NCBI RefSeq assembly: GCF_024436035.1
Contig: NZ_JANFNG010000007.1
Location: 62,001-126,000 of the forward strand
Length of the DNA: 64,000 nucleotides
Direction: 5' to 3'
DNA from: Streptomyces humicola
GTDB taxonomy: Bacteria > Actinomycetota > Actinomycetes > Streptomycetales > Streptomycetaceae
Positions 26,799-38,019 of this stretch are shown piece by piece (the stretch's first letter is position 1; each line of letters starts with the position of its first letter). The notes beneath the pieces were generated by a model that worked only from the letters and a program-made list of their open reading frames with translations, did not search any database and had not been told where the DNA came from. A program made the position numbers and the translations under genes.

Positions 26799-26816
26799 TT
26801 GTGAACTGCCTCACAT
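26799..26816. promoter_or_regulatory. Rex-like operator upstream of nuoA
   Basis: ttgtgaactgcctcacat differs at few positions from the Rex operator pattern TTGTGAANNNNTTCACAA known from Streptomyces coelicolor. Rex senses NADH/NAD+ and represses respiratory genes. The site would lie about 10-27 bases downstream of the start predicted from the -10 box, a repressing position. A CRP/FNR-type reading is also possible. Confidence 0.6.
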
Positions 26817-26941
26817 GGGCACGATCACCGGTGCGCTTGGTCCGCTTCGCGCACTTCGTGAACTTCGTGCTGTGAGAAGGAACATGGGTCCGTGCTCGGT
26901 CCGTCATGTCAGTCAACGCCGACTGGAAGGAGCGGAGGACG

Positions 26942-27301
26942 GTGAACGCCTACGCGCCCATCCTCGTGCTCGGAGGCCTCGCCGCGGGGTTCGCGATCTT
27001 CTCCGTGGTCATGGCTTCGCTCACTGGCCCGAAGCGGTACAACCGGGCCAAGTTGGACGCCTACGAGTGCGGTATCGAGCCGACCCCGCAGCCGGCCGGC
27101 GGCGGGCGCTTCCCCATCAAGTACTACCTGACGGCGATGCTCTTCATCGTCTTCGACATCGAGATCGTCTTCCTCTACCCCTGGGCCGTCAGCTTCGACT
27201 CCCTGGGGCTCTTCGGGCTTGTCGAAATGCTGCTGTTCGTCCTCACCGTCTTCGTCGCCTACGCCTACGTGTGGCGCCGCGGCGGCCTGGAATGGGACTG
27301 A
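26942..27301 (+). CDS. nuoA: NADH-quinone oxidoreductase subunit A
   Basis: A 119-residue membrane subunit of complex I with three helices. The conserved loop between helices 1 and 2 reads [15 protein letters not shown], and helix 2 has [22 protein letters not shown] with the conserved acidic residues. It ends GLEWD as usual. GTG 26942 was chosen because a GGAGGA site stands just upstream; it gives the family's length. This is the first gene of nuoA-N. Confidence 0.95.
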   Translation: MNAYAPILVLGGLAAGFAIFSVVMASLTGPKRYNRAKLDAYECGIEPTPQPAGGGRFPIKYYLTAMLFIVFDIEIVFLYPWAVSFDSLGLFGLVEMLLFVLTVFVAYAYVWRRGGLEWD

Positions 27302-27353
27302 AAAGCAGGAGCAAAATAGAAGAAGCCAGGCATTTGAGACAGGGGCACATCGC

Positions 27354-27908
27354 ATGGGTATCGAGGAGAAGCTGCCGAGCGGCTTTCTGCTCACGACGGT
27401 GGAGCAGGCGGCCGGCTGGGTGCGGAAGGCGTCGGTGTTCCCGGCGACCTTCGGTCTGGCCTGCTGTGCGATCGAGATGATGACGACGGGCGCCGGGCGC
27501 TACGACATGGCCCGCTTCGGTATGGAGGTCTTCCGCGGATCGCCTCGCCAGGCCGATCTCATGATCGTCGCGGGCCGGGTGAGCCAGAAGATGGCCCCGG
27601 TGCTGCGGCAGGTCTACGACCAGATGCCGAACCCGAAGTGGGTCATCTCGATGGGCGTGTGCGCGTCGTCCGGCGGGATGTTCAACAACTACGCGATCGT
27701 CCAGGGCGTCGATCACATCGTCCCGGTCGACATCTACCTGCCCGGCTGTCCGCCCCGCCCCGAGATGCTGCTGGACGCGATCATCAAGCTCCACCAGAAG
27801 ATCCAGGGCGAGAAGCTCGGGGTCAACCGTGAGCAGTCGGCCCGCGAGGCGGAGGAGGCGGCGCTCAAGGCGGTCCCGACGATCGAGATGAAGGGGCTGC
27901 TGCGATGA
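27354..27908 (+). CDS. nuoB: NADH-quinone oxidoreductase subunit B
   Basis: A 184-residue peripheral subunit that carries cluster N2, the last Fe-S cluster before quinone. The four ligands are visible: the Cys pair in [11 protein letters not shown], one in [11 protein letters not shown] and one in [11 protein letters not shown]. The C-terminus after residue 150 is a charged helix. It overlaps nuoC by 4 bases (ATGA). Confidence 0.96.
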   Translation: MGIEEKLPSGFLLTTVEQAAGWVRKASVFPATFGLACCAIEMMTTGAGRYDMARFGMEVFRGSPRQADLMIVAGRVSQKMAPVLRQVYDQMPNPKWVISMGVCASSGGMFNNYAIVQGVDHIVPVDIYLPGCPPRPEMLLDAIIKLHQKIQGEKLGVNREQSAREAEEAALKAVPTIEMKGLLR

Positions 27909-28648
27909 CTGACGGCAACGGCGCCAACGGCGTGAACCCGGACAAGGATGTCAACGCGACCAACCTTCCCGGACAGCGAGGCGAGGCCGGCGAGGCGGTG
28001 CGCGTCCAACGCGGCATGTTCGGCGCCGACAACGGCGGTGACACCTCCGGCTACGGCGGCCTCGTGCGGCCGGTCCGGATGCCGGGCCCGGCCGTCCGGC
28101 CGTACGGAGGAGACTTCGACGAGATCGCCGACGAGCTCGAAGGCGCCCTGGAAGAGCAGAGCCTGCTCCCCGAGAACGCCATCGAGAAGACGGTCGTCGA
28201 CCGCGGCGAGATCACCTTCCACATCGCCCGCGAGCACCTGCCCCGCGTCGCGAAGACCCTGCGTGACGACCCGGCGCTCCGCTTCGAACTGTGCACCGGC
28301 GTCAGTGGCGTCCACCTGCCAGGTGACAAGGGGCGCGAGCTGCACGCCGTGTACCACCTGCGATCGATCACTCACAATCGGCTGATCCGCCTGGAGGTAT
28401 CGGTTCCGGACGCCGACCCGCACATCCCGTCGATCGTCTCCGTCTATCCGACCAACGACTGGCACGAACGCGAGACGTACGACTTCTTCGGGATCGTCTT
28501 CGACGGCCATCCGGCACTGACCCGGATCATGATGCCCGACGACTGGCAGGGCCACCCGCAGCGCAAGGACTACCCGCTCGGCGGCATCCCCGTCGAGTAC
28601 AAGGGCGCCCAGATCCCGGCTCCGGACCAGCGGAGGTCGTACTCCTGA
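27905..28648 (+). CDS. nuoC: NADH-quinone oxidoreductase subunit C
   Basis: A 247-residue hydrophilic subunit (30-kDa family). The signature [18 protein letters not shown] and the closing [12 protein letters not shown] are clear. The N-terminal ~60 residues form an Asn/Gly/Pro-rich extension beyond the E. coli domain. C and D are separate genes here, unlike the fused nuoCD of E. coli. The stop TGA overlaps the nuoD ATG by one base. Confidence 0.95.
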   Translation: MTDGNGANGVNPDKDVNATNLPGQRGEAGEAVRVQRGMFGADNGGDTSGYGGLVRPVRMPGPAVRPYGGDFDEIADELEGALEEQSLLPENAIEKTVVDRGEITFHIAREHLPRVAKTLRDDPALRFELCTGVSGVHLPGDKGRELHAVYHLRSITHNRLIRLEVSVPDADPHIPSIVSVYPTNDWHERETYDFFGIVFDGHPALTRIMMPDDWQGHPQRKDYPLGGIPVEYKGAQIPAPDQRRSYS

Positions 28649-29994
28649 TGACCGCATCGAATGCAACCCCGCACGCTCCGCAGCAGGCGGAGGAGCGCGA
28701 GACCACCGAGGGCCGGGTCTTCACGGTCACCGGCGGTGACTGGGACGAACTCGCCGAAACCCTGGGCAAGGCCGACGACGAGCGGATCGTCGTCAACATG
28801 GGCCCGCAGCACCCGTCCACCCACGGGGTGCTCCGCCTCATCCTCGAGATCGACGGCGAGACCGTCACCGAGGCCCGCTGCGGCATCGGCTATCTGCACA
28901 CCGGCATCGAGAAGAACCTCGAATACCGGACGTGGACGCAAGGCACCACGTTCGTGACGCGCATGGACTACTTGACGCCGCTGTTCAACGAGACCGCCTA
29001 CTGTCTCGCCGTCGAGAAACTCCTCGGCATCACCGACCAGATCCCGGACCGCGCCAACGTCATCCGCGTGATGATGATGGAGCTGAACCGAATCTCCTCG
29101 CACCTCGTCGCCATCGCGACCGGCGGCATGGAGCTCGGCGCCACCACGATCATGATCTACGGCTTCCGGGACCGGGAGCTGATCCTGGACGCCTTCGAGC
29201 TGATCACCGGCCTGCGGATGAACCACGCGTACATCCGTCCCGGCGGCCTGGCCCAGGATCTGCCGCCCGGCGCTGTTGATCATGTGCGCGAGCTTGTGAA
29301 GAAATTCCGTAAGAACCTGCCGGAGTACGACAAGCTCGCCACCGGTAACCCCGTCTTCAAGGGCCGCATGCAGGACGTCGGCTACCTCGACCTGGCCGGC
29401 TGCATGGCGCTCGGTGCGACGGGGCCGATCCTGCGCGCCGCGGGCCTGCCGCACGACCTGCGCAAGGCGCAGCCGTACTGCGGATACGAGACCTACGACT
29501 TCGAGATCCCGACCGCCGACACCTGCGACTCCTACGGGCGCTTCCTCGTCCGGCTCGCCGAGATGCACGAGTCCCTGCGGATCATCGAGCAGTGCCTGGA
29601 CCGGCTGGAGCCGGGCCCGGTCATGGTCGCGGACAAGAAGATCGCCTGGCCCGCGCAACTCGCGCTCGGCCCGGACGGCCTCGGCAACTCCCTCGACCAC
29701 ATCAAGAAGATCATGGGCACCTCGATGGAGGCGCTCATCCACCACTTCAAGCTGGTCACCGAGGGGTTCCGGGTCCCGCCGGGACAGGCGTACTCGGCCG
29801 TCGAGTCGGCCAAGGGCGAGCTCGGTGTGCACGTCGTGAGCGACGGCGGCACCCGGCCGCAGCGGGTGCACTTCCGTGACCCGTCCTTCACCAACCTGCA
29901 GACCATGGCTGCGATGTGCGAGGGCGGCATGGTCGCCGACGTCATCGTCGCGGTGGCGTCCATCGACCCCGTGATGGGAGGCGTCGACCGGTGA
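28648..29994 (+). CDS. nuoD: NADH-quinone oxidoreductase subunit D
   Basis: A 448-residue 49-kDa-type subunit that forms the quinone pocket with NuoB. The quinone-site motif [15 protein letters not shown] is present, followed by [15 protein letters not shown] and the C-terminal DPVMGGVDR. This is the only NuoD in the window, which matters because the second nuo cluster has none. Its stop overlaps a GTG (GTGA) that opens the 73-codon frame in the inserted segment before nuoE. Confidence 0.96.
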   Translation: MTASNATPHAPQQAEERETTEGRVFTVTGGDWDELAETLGKADDERIVVNMGPQHPSTHGVLRLILEIDGETVTEARCGIGYLHTGIEKNLEYRTWTQGTTFVTRMDYLTPLFNETAYCLAVEKLLGITDQIPDRANVIRVMMMELNRISSHLVAIATGGMELGATTIMIYGFRDRELILDAFELITGLRMNHAYIRPGGLAQDLPPGAVDHVRELVKKFRKNLPEYDKLATGNPVFKGRMQDVGYLDLAGCMALGATGPILRAAGLPHDLRKAQPYCGYETYDFEIPTADTCDSYGRFLVRLAEMHESLRIIEQCLDRLEPGPVMVADKKIAWPAQLALGPDGLGNSLDHIKKIMGTSMEALIHHFKLVTEGFRVPPGQAYSAVESAKGELGVHVVSDGGTRPQRVHFRDPSFTNLQTMAAMCEGGMVADVIVAVASIDPVMGGVDR

Positions 29995-30212
29995 GCGACA
30001 CGTCCCTGGCCTTCGGCATGGGGAACCCCACGGCCCCTGGGCCGCAGATGACGACAGGGGGCACTCCCGGACGGAGTCTGGGGCAGGCCGCACCTCTGCG
30101 CCGCGGGGGCGGCCGTGCCCGTGGCGGAGCCTCCCCCTGCCTGCGGCGGGAGGTACCCCCTGATGGTGCCAGTAGCCGCTGGCGCGGCGGAGCGAAAGAG
30201 GAGGCGCTGTGA
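29991..30212 (+). other. Repeat-bearing spacer with a coupled 73-codon frame
   Basis: nuoD and nuoE usually abut, yet here about 214 bases separate them. A frame opens at GTG 29991 inside the nuoD stop (GTGA) and closes at TGA 30212, overlapping the nuoE GTG by 3 bases. Its product is Gly/Arg/Pro-rich with no domain, and most of its DNA is the inverted pair of GC-rich repeats at 30057-30160. I read it as an inserted intergenic element that kept translational coupling, not as a true subunit. Confidence 0.6.
30057..30160. repeat. Inverted pair of REP-like elements
   Basis: Element A (30057-30083) begins gggggcactcccgga and ends in gggg. Element B (30131-30160), read on the opposite strand, begins gggggtacctcccgcc and ends in gggggag. 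The two share the ggggg-x-c-tccc head and the G-rich tail and point in opposite directions, like a two-REP cluster. The gggggtacctccc style recurs in streptomycete intergenic DNA in my recollection. Confidence 0.6.
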
Positions 30213-30964
30213 CGGACGTGCATCTGGGGATGCCTGAGCTCCCCGCCCCGGACTACCCGGCGGACGTACGGGAACGCCTCGAAGCGGACGCACGCGAGGT
30301 GATCGCCCGCTACCCCGACTCGCGTTCGGCGCTGCTTCCGCTGCTCCACCTCGTCCAGGCGGAGGAAGGGCACGTCACCCGCACCGGCATCCGCTTCTGC
30401 GCAGAGATGCTGGGGCTGACCACCGCCGAGGTCAGCGCCGTCTTCACCTTCTACACGATGTACCGGCGCAAGCCCTCCGGCGACTACCAGGTCGGCGTCT
30501 GCACCAACACCCTGTGCGCGGTGATGGGCGGCGACGCCATCCTCGAAGCGCTCCAGCAGCACCTCGGCATCGGCAACGGCGAGACCACCGAGGACGGCAA
30601 GATCACGCTCGAGCACATCGAGTGCAACGCGGCCTGCGACTACGCACCCGTCGTCATGGTCAACTGGGAATTCTTCGACAACCAAACCCCCCAATCCGCA
30701 CAGCAGTTGGTGGACGACCTGCGCGCCGGCCGGACCGTCGAGCCGACCCGCGGTGCGCCCCTGTGCACATTCAAGGAAACGGCCAGGATCCTCGCCGGGT
30801 TCCCGGACACCCGCCCCGGCGCCGTCGAGGCCACCGGCGGCGCGGGACCTGCCTCGCTCGTCGGACTCCGGCTCGCCAAGGGCGAGCAGCCGCCGCCCGG
30901 CACCGATAGGGCGGCACCCGAGGCGGGCCCGACCGTCGTACCGCCCCGTGAGGAGGGCCAGTGA
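30209..30964 (+). CDS. nuoE: NADH-quinone oxidoreductase subunit E
   Basis: A 251-residue 24-kDa-type subunit of the NADH-input module. The [2Fe-2S] N1a ligands are seen as CTNTLC and, 30-40 residues later, CNAACD. The core ends near residue 170. The rest is an extended tail (RGAPLCTFKETARILAGFPD, then Pro/Gly-rich) typical of actinobacteria. GTG 30209 has a GAGG site upstream. It overlaps nuoF by 4 bases (GTGA). Confidence 0.95.
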   Translation: MTDVHLGMPELPAPDYPADVRERLEADAREVIARYPDSRSALLPLLHLVQAEEGHVTRTGIRFCAEMLGLTTAEVSAVFTFYTMYRRKPSGDYQVGVCTNTLCAVMGGDAILEALQQHLGIGNGETTEDGKITLEHIECNAACDYAPVVMVNWEFFDNQTPQSAQQLVDDLRAGRTVEPTRGAPLCTFKETARILAGFPDTRPGAVEATGGAGPASLVGLRLAKGEQPPPGTDRAAPEAGPTVVPPREEGQ

Positions 30965-32316
30965 TGACCGTCGACTCGCCCGAGAAGGTCCTGGCACCCG
31001 TGCTCTCCGCCTTCTGGGACCAGCCGAACTCCTGGACGCTGGAGACCTACCGGCGCCACGAGGGCTACGAAGGCCTGCGCAAGGCGTTCGCCATGCGCCC
31101 CGACGACCTCATCGCCCTGGTGAAGGACTCCGGCCTGCGCGGCCGCGGGGGCGCAGGCTTCCCCACCGGGATGAAGTGGCAGTTCATCCCGCAGGGCGAC
31201 GACAAGCCGCACTATCTCGTCGTCAACGCCGACGAGTCCGAGCCGGGCACGTGCAAGGACATCCCGCTGATGTTCGCCAACCCGCACGCGCTCATCGAGG
31301 GCATCGTGATCGCCTGCTACGCGATCCGCTCGCACCACGCCTTCATCTACGTGCGCGGCGAGGTCGTCCCCGTTCTGCGCCGCATCCACCACGCGGTCGC
31401 CGAGGCCTATCAGGCCGGCTACCTCGGAAAGAACATCCAGGGGACCGGTTTCGACCTGGAGTTGACGGTGCACGCGGGTGCCGGCGCCTACATCTGCGGT
31501 GAGGAGACGGCACTGCTCGACTCGCTCGAAGGCCGCCGCGGCCAGCCGAGGCTCCGCCCGCCCTTCCCCGCGGTCGCGGGCCTGTACGCCTGCCCGACCG
31601 TCGTCAACAACGTCGAGTCGATCGCGTCCGTGCCCTCGATCCTCGTCCGGGGCAAGGAGTGGTTCCGCTCGATGGGCAGCGAGAAGTCGCCCGGCTTCAC
31701 GCTCTACTCGCTCTCCGGCCATGTCGCCAACCCCGGCCAGTACGAGGCACCGCTCGGCGTCACCCTGCGGCAACTGCTCGGGATCAGCGGCGGCATGCGC
31801 CCCGGGCACCGGCTGAAGTTCTGGACCCCCGGCGGATCCTCCACCCCGCTGCTCACCGACGAGCACCTCGACGTCCCGCTCGACTACGAGGGCGTCGGCG
31901 CCGCAGGATCGATGCTCGGCACCAAGGCGCTGCAGTGCTTCGACGAGACCACATGCGTGGTGCGGGCGGTCACCCGGTGGACCGAGTTCTACGCCCACGA
32001 GTCCTGCGGCAAGTGCACGCCCTGCCGCGAAGGGACGTACTGGCTGGTCCAGTTGCTGCGGGACATCGAGGCGGGCAAGGGCAAGCACGAGGATCTCGAC
32101 AAGCTGAACGACATCGCCGACAACATCAACGGCAAGTCCTTCTGCGCCCTCGGGGACGGCGCCGCCAGCCCGATCTTCTCCTCCCTGAAGTACTTCCGCG
32201 AGGAGTACGAGGAGCACGTCACCGGCAGGGGCTGCCCCTTCGACCCGGCCCGCTCCACGGCCTGGGCCGACGACAACAACCACTTCACCGCTTCCCAGGG
32301 GGTGCTTGCCAAGTGA
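30961..32316 (+). CDS. nuoF: NADH-quinone oxidoreductase subunit F
   Basis: A 451-residue 51-kDa-type flavoprotein and NADH entry point. The FMN/NADH site [16 protein letters not shown] and [13 protein letters not shown] are clear. Cluster N3 ligands are in [13 protein letters not shown] and the later SFCALGD. The GTG at 30961 or the adjacent ATG at 30964 can start it. The 3' end overlaps nuoG by 4 bases. Confidence 0.96.
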   Translation: MMTVDSPEKVLAPVLSAFWDQPNSWTLETYRRHEGYEGLRKAFAMRPDDLIALVKDSGLRGRGGAGFPTGMKWQFIPQGDDKPHYLVVNADESEPGTCKDIPLMFANPHALIEGIVIACYAIRSHHAFIYVRGEVVPVLRRIHHAVAEAYQAGYLGKNIQGTGFDLELTVHAGAGAYICGEETALLDSLEGRRGQPRLRPPFPAVAGLYACPTVVNNVESIASVPSILVRGKEWFRSMGSEKSPGFTLYSLSGHVANPGQYEAPLGVTLRQLLGISGGMRPGHRLKFWTPGGSSTPLLTDEHLDVPLDYEGVGAAGSMLGTKALQCFDETTCVVRAVTRWTEFYAHESCGKCTPCREGTYWLVQLLRDIEAGKGKHEDLDKLNDIADNINGKSFCALGDGAASPIFSSLKYFREEYEEHVTGRGCPFDPARSTAWADDNNHFTASQGVLAK

Positions 32317-34823
32317 CCGTCACGACCAACGCACCCACCGGGGAGGCGGCTGTGCCGCCCGAAGACCTCGTCACCGTCACCATCGACGGGATCCAGGTCT
32401 CCGTCCCCAAGGGCACGCTCGTGATCCGTGCCGCCGAAATGATCGGCATCGAGATCCCGCGCTTCTGCGACCACCCGCTGCTCGACCCGGTCGGCGCCTG
32501 CCGTCAGTGCATCGTCGAGATCGAGGGCCAGCGCAAGCCCATGGCGTCCTGCACCATCACCTGCACCGACGGGATGGTGGTCAAGACGCAGCTGACCTCG
32601 CCCGTGGCTGAGAAGTCGCAGCGCGGCGTGATGGAACTGCTGCTCATCAACCACCCGTTGGACTGCCCGGTCTGCGACAAGGGCGGCGAGTGCCCGCTGC
32701 AGAACCAGGCGATGAGCGCAGGCCAGGCCGACACCCGCTTCGAGGGCAGGAAGCGCACCTATGAGAAGCCGATCCCGATCTCCTCGCAGATCCTGCTCGA
32801 CCGCGAGCGGTGCGTGCTGTGTGCGCGCTGCACCCGGTTCTCGGAGCAGATCGCGGGCGACCCGATGATCGAGCTGCTGGAGCGGGGAGCGCTGGAGCAG
32901 GTCGGCATCGGCGACGGCGACCCGTTCGAGTCGTACTTCTCAGGGAACACCATCCAGATCTGCCCGGTCGGTGCGCTCACCTCTGCCGCCTACCGCTTCC
33001 GTTCCCGCCCGTTCGACCTCGTCTCGTCGCCGGGCGTCTGCGAGCACTGCTCCAACGGCTGCGCGACCCGCACCGACCACCGGCGCGGCAAGGTGATGCG
33101 GCGCCTCGCGGGCAACGACCCCGAGGTGAACGAGGAGTGGCTGTGCGACAAGGGCCGCTTCGCCTTCCGTTACGCACAGCTGCCCGACCGGCTCTCGCTC
33201 CCGCTCGTACGCGACCGGGACAGCGGGGAACTGCGCGAGGCCGGGTGGCCGGAGGCGCTGGACGCGGCCGCGCGCGGGCTCGCGGCAGCGCGCGGGCGCG
33301 CCGGCGTTCTCACTGGCGGGCGGCTCACCATCGAGGACGCCTACGCCTACGCGAAGTTCGCGCGCGTCGCGCTCGCCACCAACGACATCGACTTCCGGGC
33401 CCGGGTGCACAGTGCGGAGGAGGCCGAGTTCCTCGCCGCGCAGGTGGCCGGACGCGGTGTCGCAGCGTCGGCCAGCGCCTCCGGCGCGGGCGACGGTGGC
33501 GGTGTCACCTACACCGCGTTGGAGAAGGCGCCGGCGGTGCTGCTCGCCGGGCTCGAAGCCGAGGAGGAGGCGCCGATCGTCTTCCTGCGGCTGCGCAAGG
33601 CGCACCGCAAGCGCGGCATGCGCCTCTTCTCCCTGGCGCCGTTCGCGACCCGCGGTCTGCGCAAGGCGGGCGGTGTGCTGCTGCCCTCGGCGCCCGGCAC
33701 CGAGCCGGAGTGGCTCGACGCTCTCGCCTCCCGGGCCGGTCTCGACGAGGACGGTGAGCGGGCCGCCGACGCACTGCGCGCCGAGGGCGCGGTGATCCTG
33801 GTCGGCGAACGGCTCGCCGGTGTGCCCGGTGCGTTCACCGCCGCCGTGCGGTGTGCGGCGGCCACTGGCGCGCGGCTTGCGTGGATCCCGCGCCGCGCGG
33901 GGGAGCGGGGCGCCGTCGAGGCCGGTGCGCTGCCGGGGCTGCTGCCCGGCGGGCGTCCGGTGACCGACCCGAGCGCACGTGTGGAGGTCGCCGAGGTGTG
34001 GCGGATCGCCGAGCTCCCGCACCGCTTCGGCCGGGACGCGGGGCAGATCATCGACGCTGCGTCGAGCGGCGAGCTCGCGGCGCTGCTCGTCGGCGGCGTC
34101 GAGGTCGCCGACCTGCCGGATCCGGCGAAGGCGCGGGAAGCGCTCGACCGCGTCGGCTTCCTCGTCAGCCTGGAACAGCGGCCGAGCGAGGTGACCGAGC
34201 GCGCCGACGTGGTGCTGCCGGTGGCCGCGGTCGCGGAGAAGGCGGGGACCTTCCTCGACTGGGAGGGCAGGGCCCGGCCCTTCGAGGCGGCGTTGAAGCC
34301 GGACGTCGCGCCGTCACCGCACAAGCTGCCGGACGCCCGGATCCTCACCATGATCGCCGACGCGATGGACGACGTGCATCTGGGTCTTCCCGATGTGCGC
34401 TCGGCCCGCGCCGAACTGCGCAGGCTCATCGGCCGCAGCGGCCCGTACGCGGCCGAACCGGCTGTGTCCACCCGCCCGTTGCCGCACCCGGAGGCCGGTG
34501 AGGCGGTGCTCGCCGGTCACCGGCTCCTGCTCGACCAGGGCAGGCTGCAGGACGGCGAGTCCGCCCTGGCCGGTACGCGCCACGAAGCGGTGGCAAGGCT
34601 CTCGGCGGAGACGGCCAAGGAGGTCGGCGCGGAGGACGGCGACACGCTCACCGTCACCGGCCCCGCCGGGTCCGTACAGCTGCCGCTGCGGATCACGCCG
34701 ATGCCTGACCGCGTGGTGTGGCTGCCGCTCAACTCCACCGGCGGCGGTGCCCATGAGGACCTCGGTGCGATCCCCGGCCAGGTGGTCGGAATCGCAGCGC
34801 CCGCCACGGAGGTGGCCAAGTGA
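32313..34823 (+). CDS. nuoG: NADH-quinone oxidoreductase subunit G
   Basis: An 836-residue 75-kDa-type subunit. It starts at GTG 32313 with an N-terminal [2Fe-2S] domain ([16 protein letters not shown]). The His/Cys3 cluster follows ([17 protein letters not shown]), then the N4/N5 cysteines ([12 protein letters not shown]) and [11 protein letters not shown], which may bind the extra N7-type cluster. The C-terminal half is a degenerate molybdopterin-oxidoreductase domain, with a late [16 protein letters not shown] beta-barrel. It overlaps nuoH by 4 bases. Confidence 0.96.
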   Translation: MTVTTNAPTGEAAVPPEDLVTVTIDGIQVSVPKGTLVIRAAEMIGIEIPRFCDHPLLDPVGACRQCIVEIEGQRKPMASCTITCTDGMVVKTQLTSPVAEKSQRGVMELLLINHPLDCPVCDKGGECPLQNQAMSAGQADTRFEGRKRTYEKPIPISSQILLDRERCVLCARCTRFSEQIAGDPMIELLERGALEQVGIGDGDPFESYFSGNTIQICPVGALTSAAYRFRSRPFDLVSSPGVCEHCSNGCATRTDHRRGKVMRRLAGNDPEVNEEWLCDKGRFAFRYAQLPDRLSLPLVRDRDSGELREAGWPEALDAAARGLAAARGRAGVLTGGRLTIEDAYAYAKFARVALATNDIDFRARVHSAEEAEFLAAQVAGRGVAASASASGAGDGGGVTYTALEKAPAVLLAGLEAEEEAPIVFLRLRKAHRKRGMRLFSLAPFATRGLRKAGGVLLPSAPGTEPEWLDALASRAGLDEDGERAADALRAEGAVILVGERLAGVPGAFTAAVRCAAATGARLAWIPRRAGERGAVEAGALPGLLPGGRPVTDPSARVEVAEVWRIAELPHRFGRDAGQIIDAASSGELAALLVGGVEVADLPDPAKAREALDRVGFLVSLEQRPSEVTERADVVLPVAAVAEKAGTFLDWEGRARPFEAALKPDVAPSPHKLPDARILTMIADAMDDVHLGLPDVRSARAELRRLIGRSGPYAAEPAVSTRPLPHPEAGEAVLAGHRLLLDQGRLQDGESALAGTRHEAVARLSAETAKEVGAEDGDTLTVTGPAGSVQLPLRITPMPDRVVWLPLNSTGGGAHEDLGAIPGQVVGIAAPATEVAK

Positions 34824-36184
34824 TCACGACAGCAGCCGACAGCCTCGCGGCCGAGAACCTGACGATGTTCGGCACCGATCCGTGGTGGCTCGTCGTCATC
34901 AAGGCCGTCTTCTGCTTCGCCTTCGCGATGCTCACCGTGCTCTTCTCGATCGTCTGGGAGCGCAAGGTCGTCGCGTGGATGCAGCTGCGCATCGGCCCGA
35001 ACCGCCACGGCCCCTGGGGGATGCTGCAGTCTCTCGCCGACGGCGTGAAGCTGATGCTCAAGGAGGACGTGGTCGTCAGCGGCGCCGACAAGGTCGTCTA
35101 CATCCTGGCGCCGATCGTCTCGGCGATCCCGGCCTTCATGGCGTTCGCCGTCATCCCGTTCGGCCCGGCCGACAACGAGATCTCCGTCTTCGGCACCCGC
35201 ACCCCGATGCAGCTCACCGATCTGCCGGTCGGTGTGCTGTACGTGCTCGCCGTCGCCTCCGTCGGGATCTACGGCATCGTGCTCGCCGGCTGGTCGTCGG
35301 GGTCGACGTATCCGCTGCTCGGCGGGCTCCGTTCGACCGCGCAGATGATCTCCTACGAGATCGCGATGGGCGTGGCGTTCGCCTCGGTCTTCCTCTACTC
35401 GCACTCGATGTCGACGTCGCAGATCGTCTCCTCGCAGCAGAGCCGCTGGTACATCCTGCTGCTGCCGGTTTCGTTCCTCATCTACATCGTCTCGATGGTG
35501 GGCGAGACCAACCGTGCGCCCTTCGACCTCCCGGAGGCCGAGGGCGAGCTGGTCGGCGGCTTCAACACCGAGTACTCGTCGATCAAGTTCGCGTTGTTCA
35601 TGCTCGCCGAGTACGTCAACATGGTCACCGTCTCGGCGATCGCGACGACGCTCTTCCTCGGCGGCTGGCGCGCCCCCTGGCCGATCAGCACGGTGTGGGC
35701 CGGAGCCAACCACGGCTGGTGGCCGCTGCTGTGGTTCACCATCAAGGTGCAGCTGCTGCTCTTCCTCTTCATCTGGCTGCGCGGCACACTCCCGCGGATG
35801 CGCTACGACCAGTTCATGAAGCTGGGCTGGAAGGTCCTCATCCCGGTCTCCGTGGTCTGGCTGATGCTCGTCGCCTCGGTGCGGGCGCTGCGCAACGAGA
35901 ACTACAACTTCCAGTCCGTCCTGCTCTACGTCGGCGGCGCGGTTCTCGCGCTGGTGCTGCTCTCGCTCGTCGTGGACGTCTTCCGCGACCGCGGGCGGAA
36001 GAAGGCCGAGGCGGAGCGGAAACTGCAGCCCGAGGAGCGGTTCGACCCGATGGCGGGCGGCTTCCCCGTACCGCCGCTGCCCGGACAGACCCTGCCACCC
36101 GTACCGCGTCGGCGCCCCCGTGGGGAGCGGCAGTTGGTGAGCACGGCGGAGAACACCAATGGCGAGGAGGGCGACGATGCCTGA
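34820..36184 (+). CDS. nuoH: NADH-quinone oxidoreductase subunit H
   Basis: A 454-residue membrane subunit forming the quinone tunnel and E-channel. [22 protein letters not shown] and the acidic loop [26 protein letters not shown] are intact. Eight or more helices are visible. The last ~75 residues are a charged Pro/Arg-rich cytoplasmic tail not found in E. coli. It overlaps the nuoI start by 8 bases. Confidence 0.95.
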   Translation: MITTAADSLAAENLTMFGTDPWWLVVIKAVFCFAFAMLTVLFSIVWERKVVAWMQLRIGPNRHGPWGMLQSLADGVKLMLKEDVVVSGADKVVYILAPIVSAIPAFMAFAVIPFGPADNEISVFGTRTPMQLTDLPVGVLYVLAVASVGIYGIVLAGWSSGSTYPLLGGLRSTAQMISYEIAMGVAFASVFLYSHSMSTSQIVSSQQSRWYILLLPVSFLIYIVSMVGETNRAPFDLPEAEGELVGGFNTEYSSIKFALFMLAEYVNMVTVSAIATTLFLGGWRAPWPISTVWAGANHGWWPLLWFTIKVQLLLFLFIWLRGTLPRMRYDQFMKLGWKVLIPVSVVWLMLVASVRALRNENYNFQSVLLYVGGAVLALVLLSLVVDVFRDRGRKKAEAERKLQPEERFDPMAGGFPVPPLPGQTLPPVPRRRPRGERQLVSTAENTNGEEGDDA

Positions 36185-36863
36185 CATCGGCAAGACCCCT
36201 GACAGCGGCGAAGGCAGGCCCGGAGAGAGGGAATCCCGGTCCCTGCTGGGCCCGGTCGCGGGTTTCGGCGTGACCTTCAAGGCCATGTTCAAGAAGCGGC
36301 TGACCGAGCAGTACCCCGAGTACAAGAAGCCGACCGCACCCCGCTTCCACGGCCGTCACCAGCTCAACCGGCACCCCGACGGCCTGGAGAAGTGCATCGG
36401 CTGCGAGCTGTGCGCCTGGGCGTGCCCGGCGGACGCGATCTACGTCGAGGGCGCGGACAACACCGACGAGGAGCGCTACTCGCCCGGTGAGCGCTACGGC
36501 CGCGTCTACCAGATCAACTATCTGCGCTGCATCCTGTGCGGCCTGTGTATCGAGGCGTGCCCGACGCGGGCGCTGACCATGACCAACGAGTACGAACTCG
36601 CCGACCGCACCCGCGAATCGCTCATCTACACCAAGGAGGAGCTGCTCGCGGGGCTCGAGGAGGGGATGGTCGCCACTCCGCACGCGATCTACCCGGGAGC
36701 CACCGAGGACGACTACTACCTCGGCAAGATCACCGAGGCCGCGCCCGGCACGGTCCGCCAAGTGGCCGTCTCCAATGGCGAGAAGCCCGACCGATCCGAC
36801 GACGCCGCCAAGGACACCAAGGGCGCCAAGGATGCCAAGGACGGCAAGGAGGTGGACGCGTGA
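36177..36863 (+). CDS. nuoI: NADH-quinone oxidoreductase subunit I
   Basis: A 228-residue ferredoxin-like subunit carrying N6a and N6b. Two [4Fe-4S] motifs are clear: [12 protein letters not shown] and [12 protein letters not shown]. The ATG at 36177 gives the family start after a short Gly/Glu-rich head. The tail is Asp/Lys-rich and low-complexity ([14 protein letters not shown]). It overlaps nuoJ by 4 bases. Confidence 0.96.
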   Translation: MPDIGKTPDSGEGRPGERESRSLLGPVAGFGVTFKAMFKKRLTEQYPEYKKPTAPRFHGRHQLNRHPDGLEKCIGCELCAWACPADAIYVEGADNTDEERYSPGERYGRVYQINYLRCILCGLCIEACPTRALTMTNEYELADRTRESLIYTKEELLAGLEEGMVATPHAIYPGATEDDYYLGKITEAAPGTVRQVAVSNGEKPDRSDDAAKDTKGAKDAKDGKEVDA

Positions 36864-37708
36864 GCACCTCCACGGGTGAGGCGATCCAGTTCTGGATCCT
36901 CGCGGTCGTCGCCGTCCTCGGCGCGATCGGCACCGTGTCCATGAAGAAGGCCGTGCACAGCGCGCTGAGCCTCGCCGGGACGATGATCGTGCTCGCGGTC
37001 TTCTACCTCGCACAGGGCGCGTACTTCCTCGGCGTCGTCCAGATCGTCGTCTACACCGGCGCGATCATGATGCTGTTCCTCTTCGTCGTCATGCTCGTCG
37101 GCATCACCGCCGCCGACTCGCTCAAGGAGACGATCAAGGGGCAGCGGTGGGCGGCCGCCCTGTGCGGACTCGGCTTCGGCATCCTGCTGATCGCCGGGCT
37201 CGCCAACGCCTCGCTGCACAGCTTCGCCGGGCTCGGCGCGGCGAACTCCGGCGGCAACGTCGAGGGGCTCGCCAGGCTCATCTTCACCACCTATGTCTGG
37301 GCGTTCGAACTCACCGGCGCGCTGCTGATCACGGCCGCGGTCGGCGCGATGGTGCTCACCCACCGCGAGCGCACCCAGCGGGCCGCCACCCAGCGGGAGC
37401 TCTCCGAGCAGCGGGTCCGCGAAGGCGCGCAGGTCACGCCGCTTCCCGCGCCCGGCGTGTACGCGCGGCACAACGCCGTGGACATCCCCGGCCTGCTGCC
37501 CGACGGCACCGCCTCCGAGCTCACCGTCAACCCGACGCTGCGCGCCCGCGGGCAGATCCGCGACGTCAGCGGCGAACGGCTCGCCCAGCTCGCCGAGCTG
37601 GAGCAGCGTTCCGAGAACTGGCTGGAGCGGGACGAACACGAACGCGACGGCGGACACCGCGCCAACGGCGTGAACAGCGCCAACGGCTCGAACGGAGGGG
37701 GCCAGTGA
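36860..37708 (+). CDS. nuoJ: NADH-quinone oxidoreductase subunit J
   Basis: A 282-residue membrane subunit with five helices in the first ~170 residues. The conserved helix-3 segment [22 protein letters not shown] is present. The remaining ~110 residues are a soluble, charged tail, far longer than in E. coli NuoJ (184 residues), ending in an Asn/Gly-rich stretch. GTG 36860 overlaps the nuoI stop. Confidence 0.94.
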   Translation: MSTSTGEAIQFWILAVVAVLGAIGTVSMKKAVHSALSLAGTMIVLAVFYLAQGAYFLGVVQIVVYTGAIMMLFLFVVMLVGITAADSLKETIKGQRWAAALCGLGFGILLIAGLANASLHSFAGLGAANSGGNVEGLARLIFTTYVWAFELTGALLITAAVGAMVLTHRERTQRAATQRELSEQRVREGAQVTPLPAPGVYARHNAVDIPGLLPDGTASELTVNPTLRARGQIRDVSGERLAQLAELEQRSENWLERDEHERDGGHRANGVNSANGSNGGGQ

Positions 37709-38004
37709 ATCCGGTCAACTACCTGTATCTCGCGGCCCTGTTGTTCACGATCGGCGGGGCCGGCGTGATGATCCGGCGAAATGCGATCATCGTCTTCATG
37801 TGCGTCGAGTTGATGCTCAATGCCTGCAATCTGGCCTTTGTCACCTTCGCCCGGCTGCACGGCAACCTCGACGGCCAGATCTTCGCCTTCTTCACGATGG
37901 TCGTCGCGGCGGCGGAAGTCGTCGTCGGTCTCGCGATCATCGTGACGTTCTTCCGCTCCCGCCACTCGGCCTCGGTCGACGACGCCAGCCTGATGAAGCT
38001 GTAG
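37705..38004 (+). CDS. nuoK: NADH-quinone oxidoreductase subunit K
   Basis: A 99-residue three-helix subunit. The channel glutamates lie in [11 protein letters not shown] and in the later [17 protein letters not shown]. Size and motifs are standard. It overlaps nuoJ by 4 bases; nuoL follows after 15 bases. Confidence 0.96.
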   Translation: MNPVNYLYLAALLFTIGGAGVMIRRNAIIVFMCVELMLNACNLAFVTFARLHGNLDGQIFAFFTMVVAAAEVVVGLAIIVTFFRSRHSASVDDASLMKL

Positions 38005-38019
38005 ATAGGGGCAGTTGAC

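Larger units (their letters stand above)
26342..26941. other. Divergent control region, nlpC / nuoA
   Basis: 600 bases with no convincing gene. The right part (26718-26816) carries the nuo promoter and operators listed separately. The left part should hold the NlpC/P60 promoter and leader, with an imperfect hairpin around a T6 tract near 26371-26395 (minus strand). Two acttcgtg repeats lie at about 26856-26872, just before the nuoA ribosome site. Confidence 0.7.
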
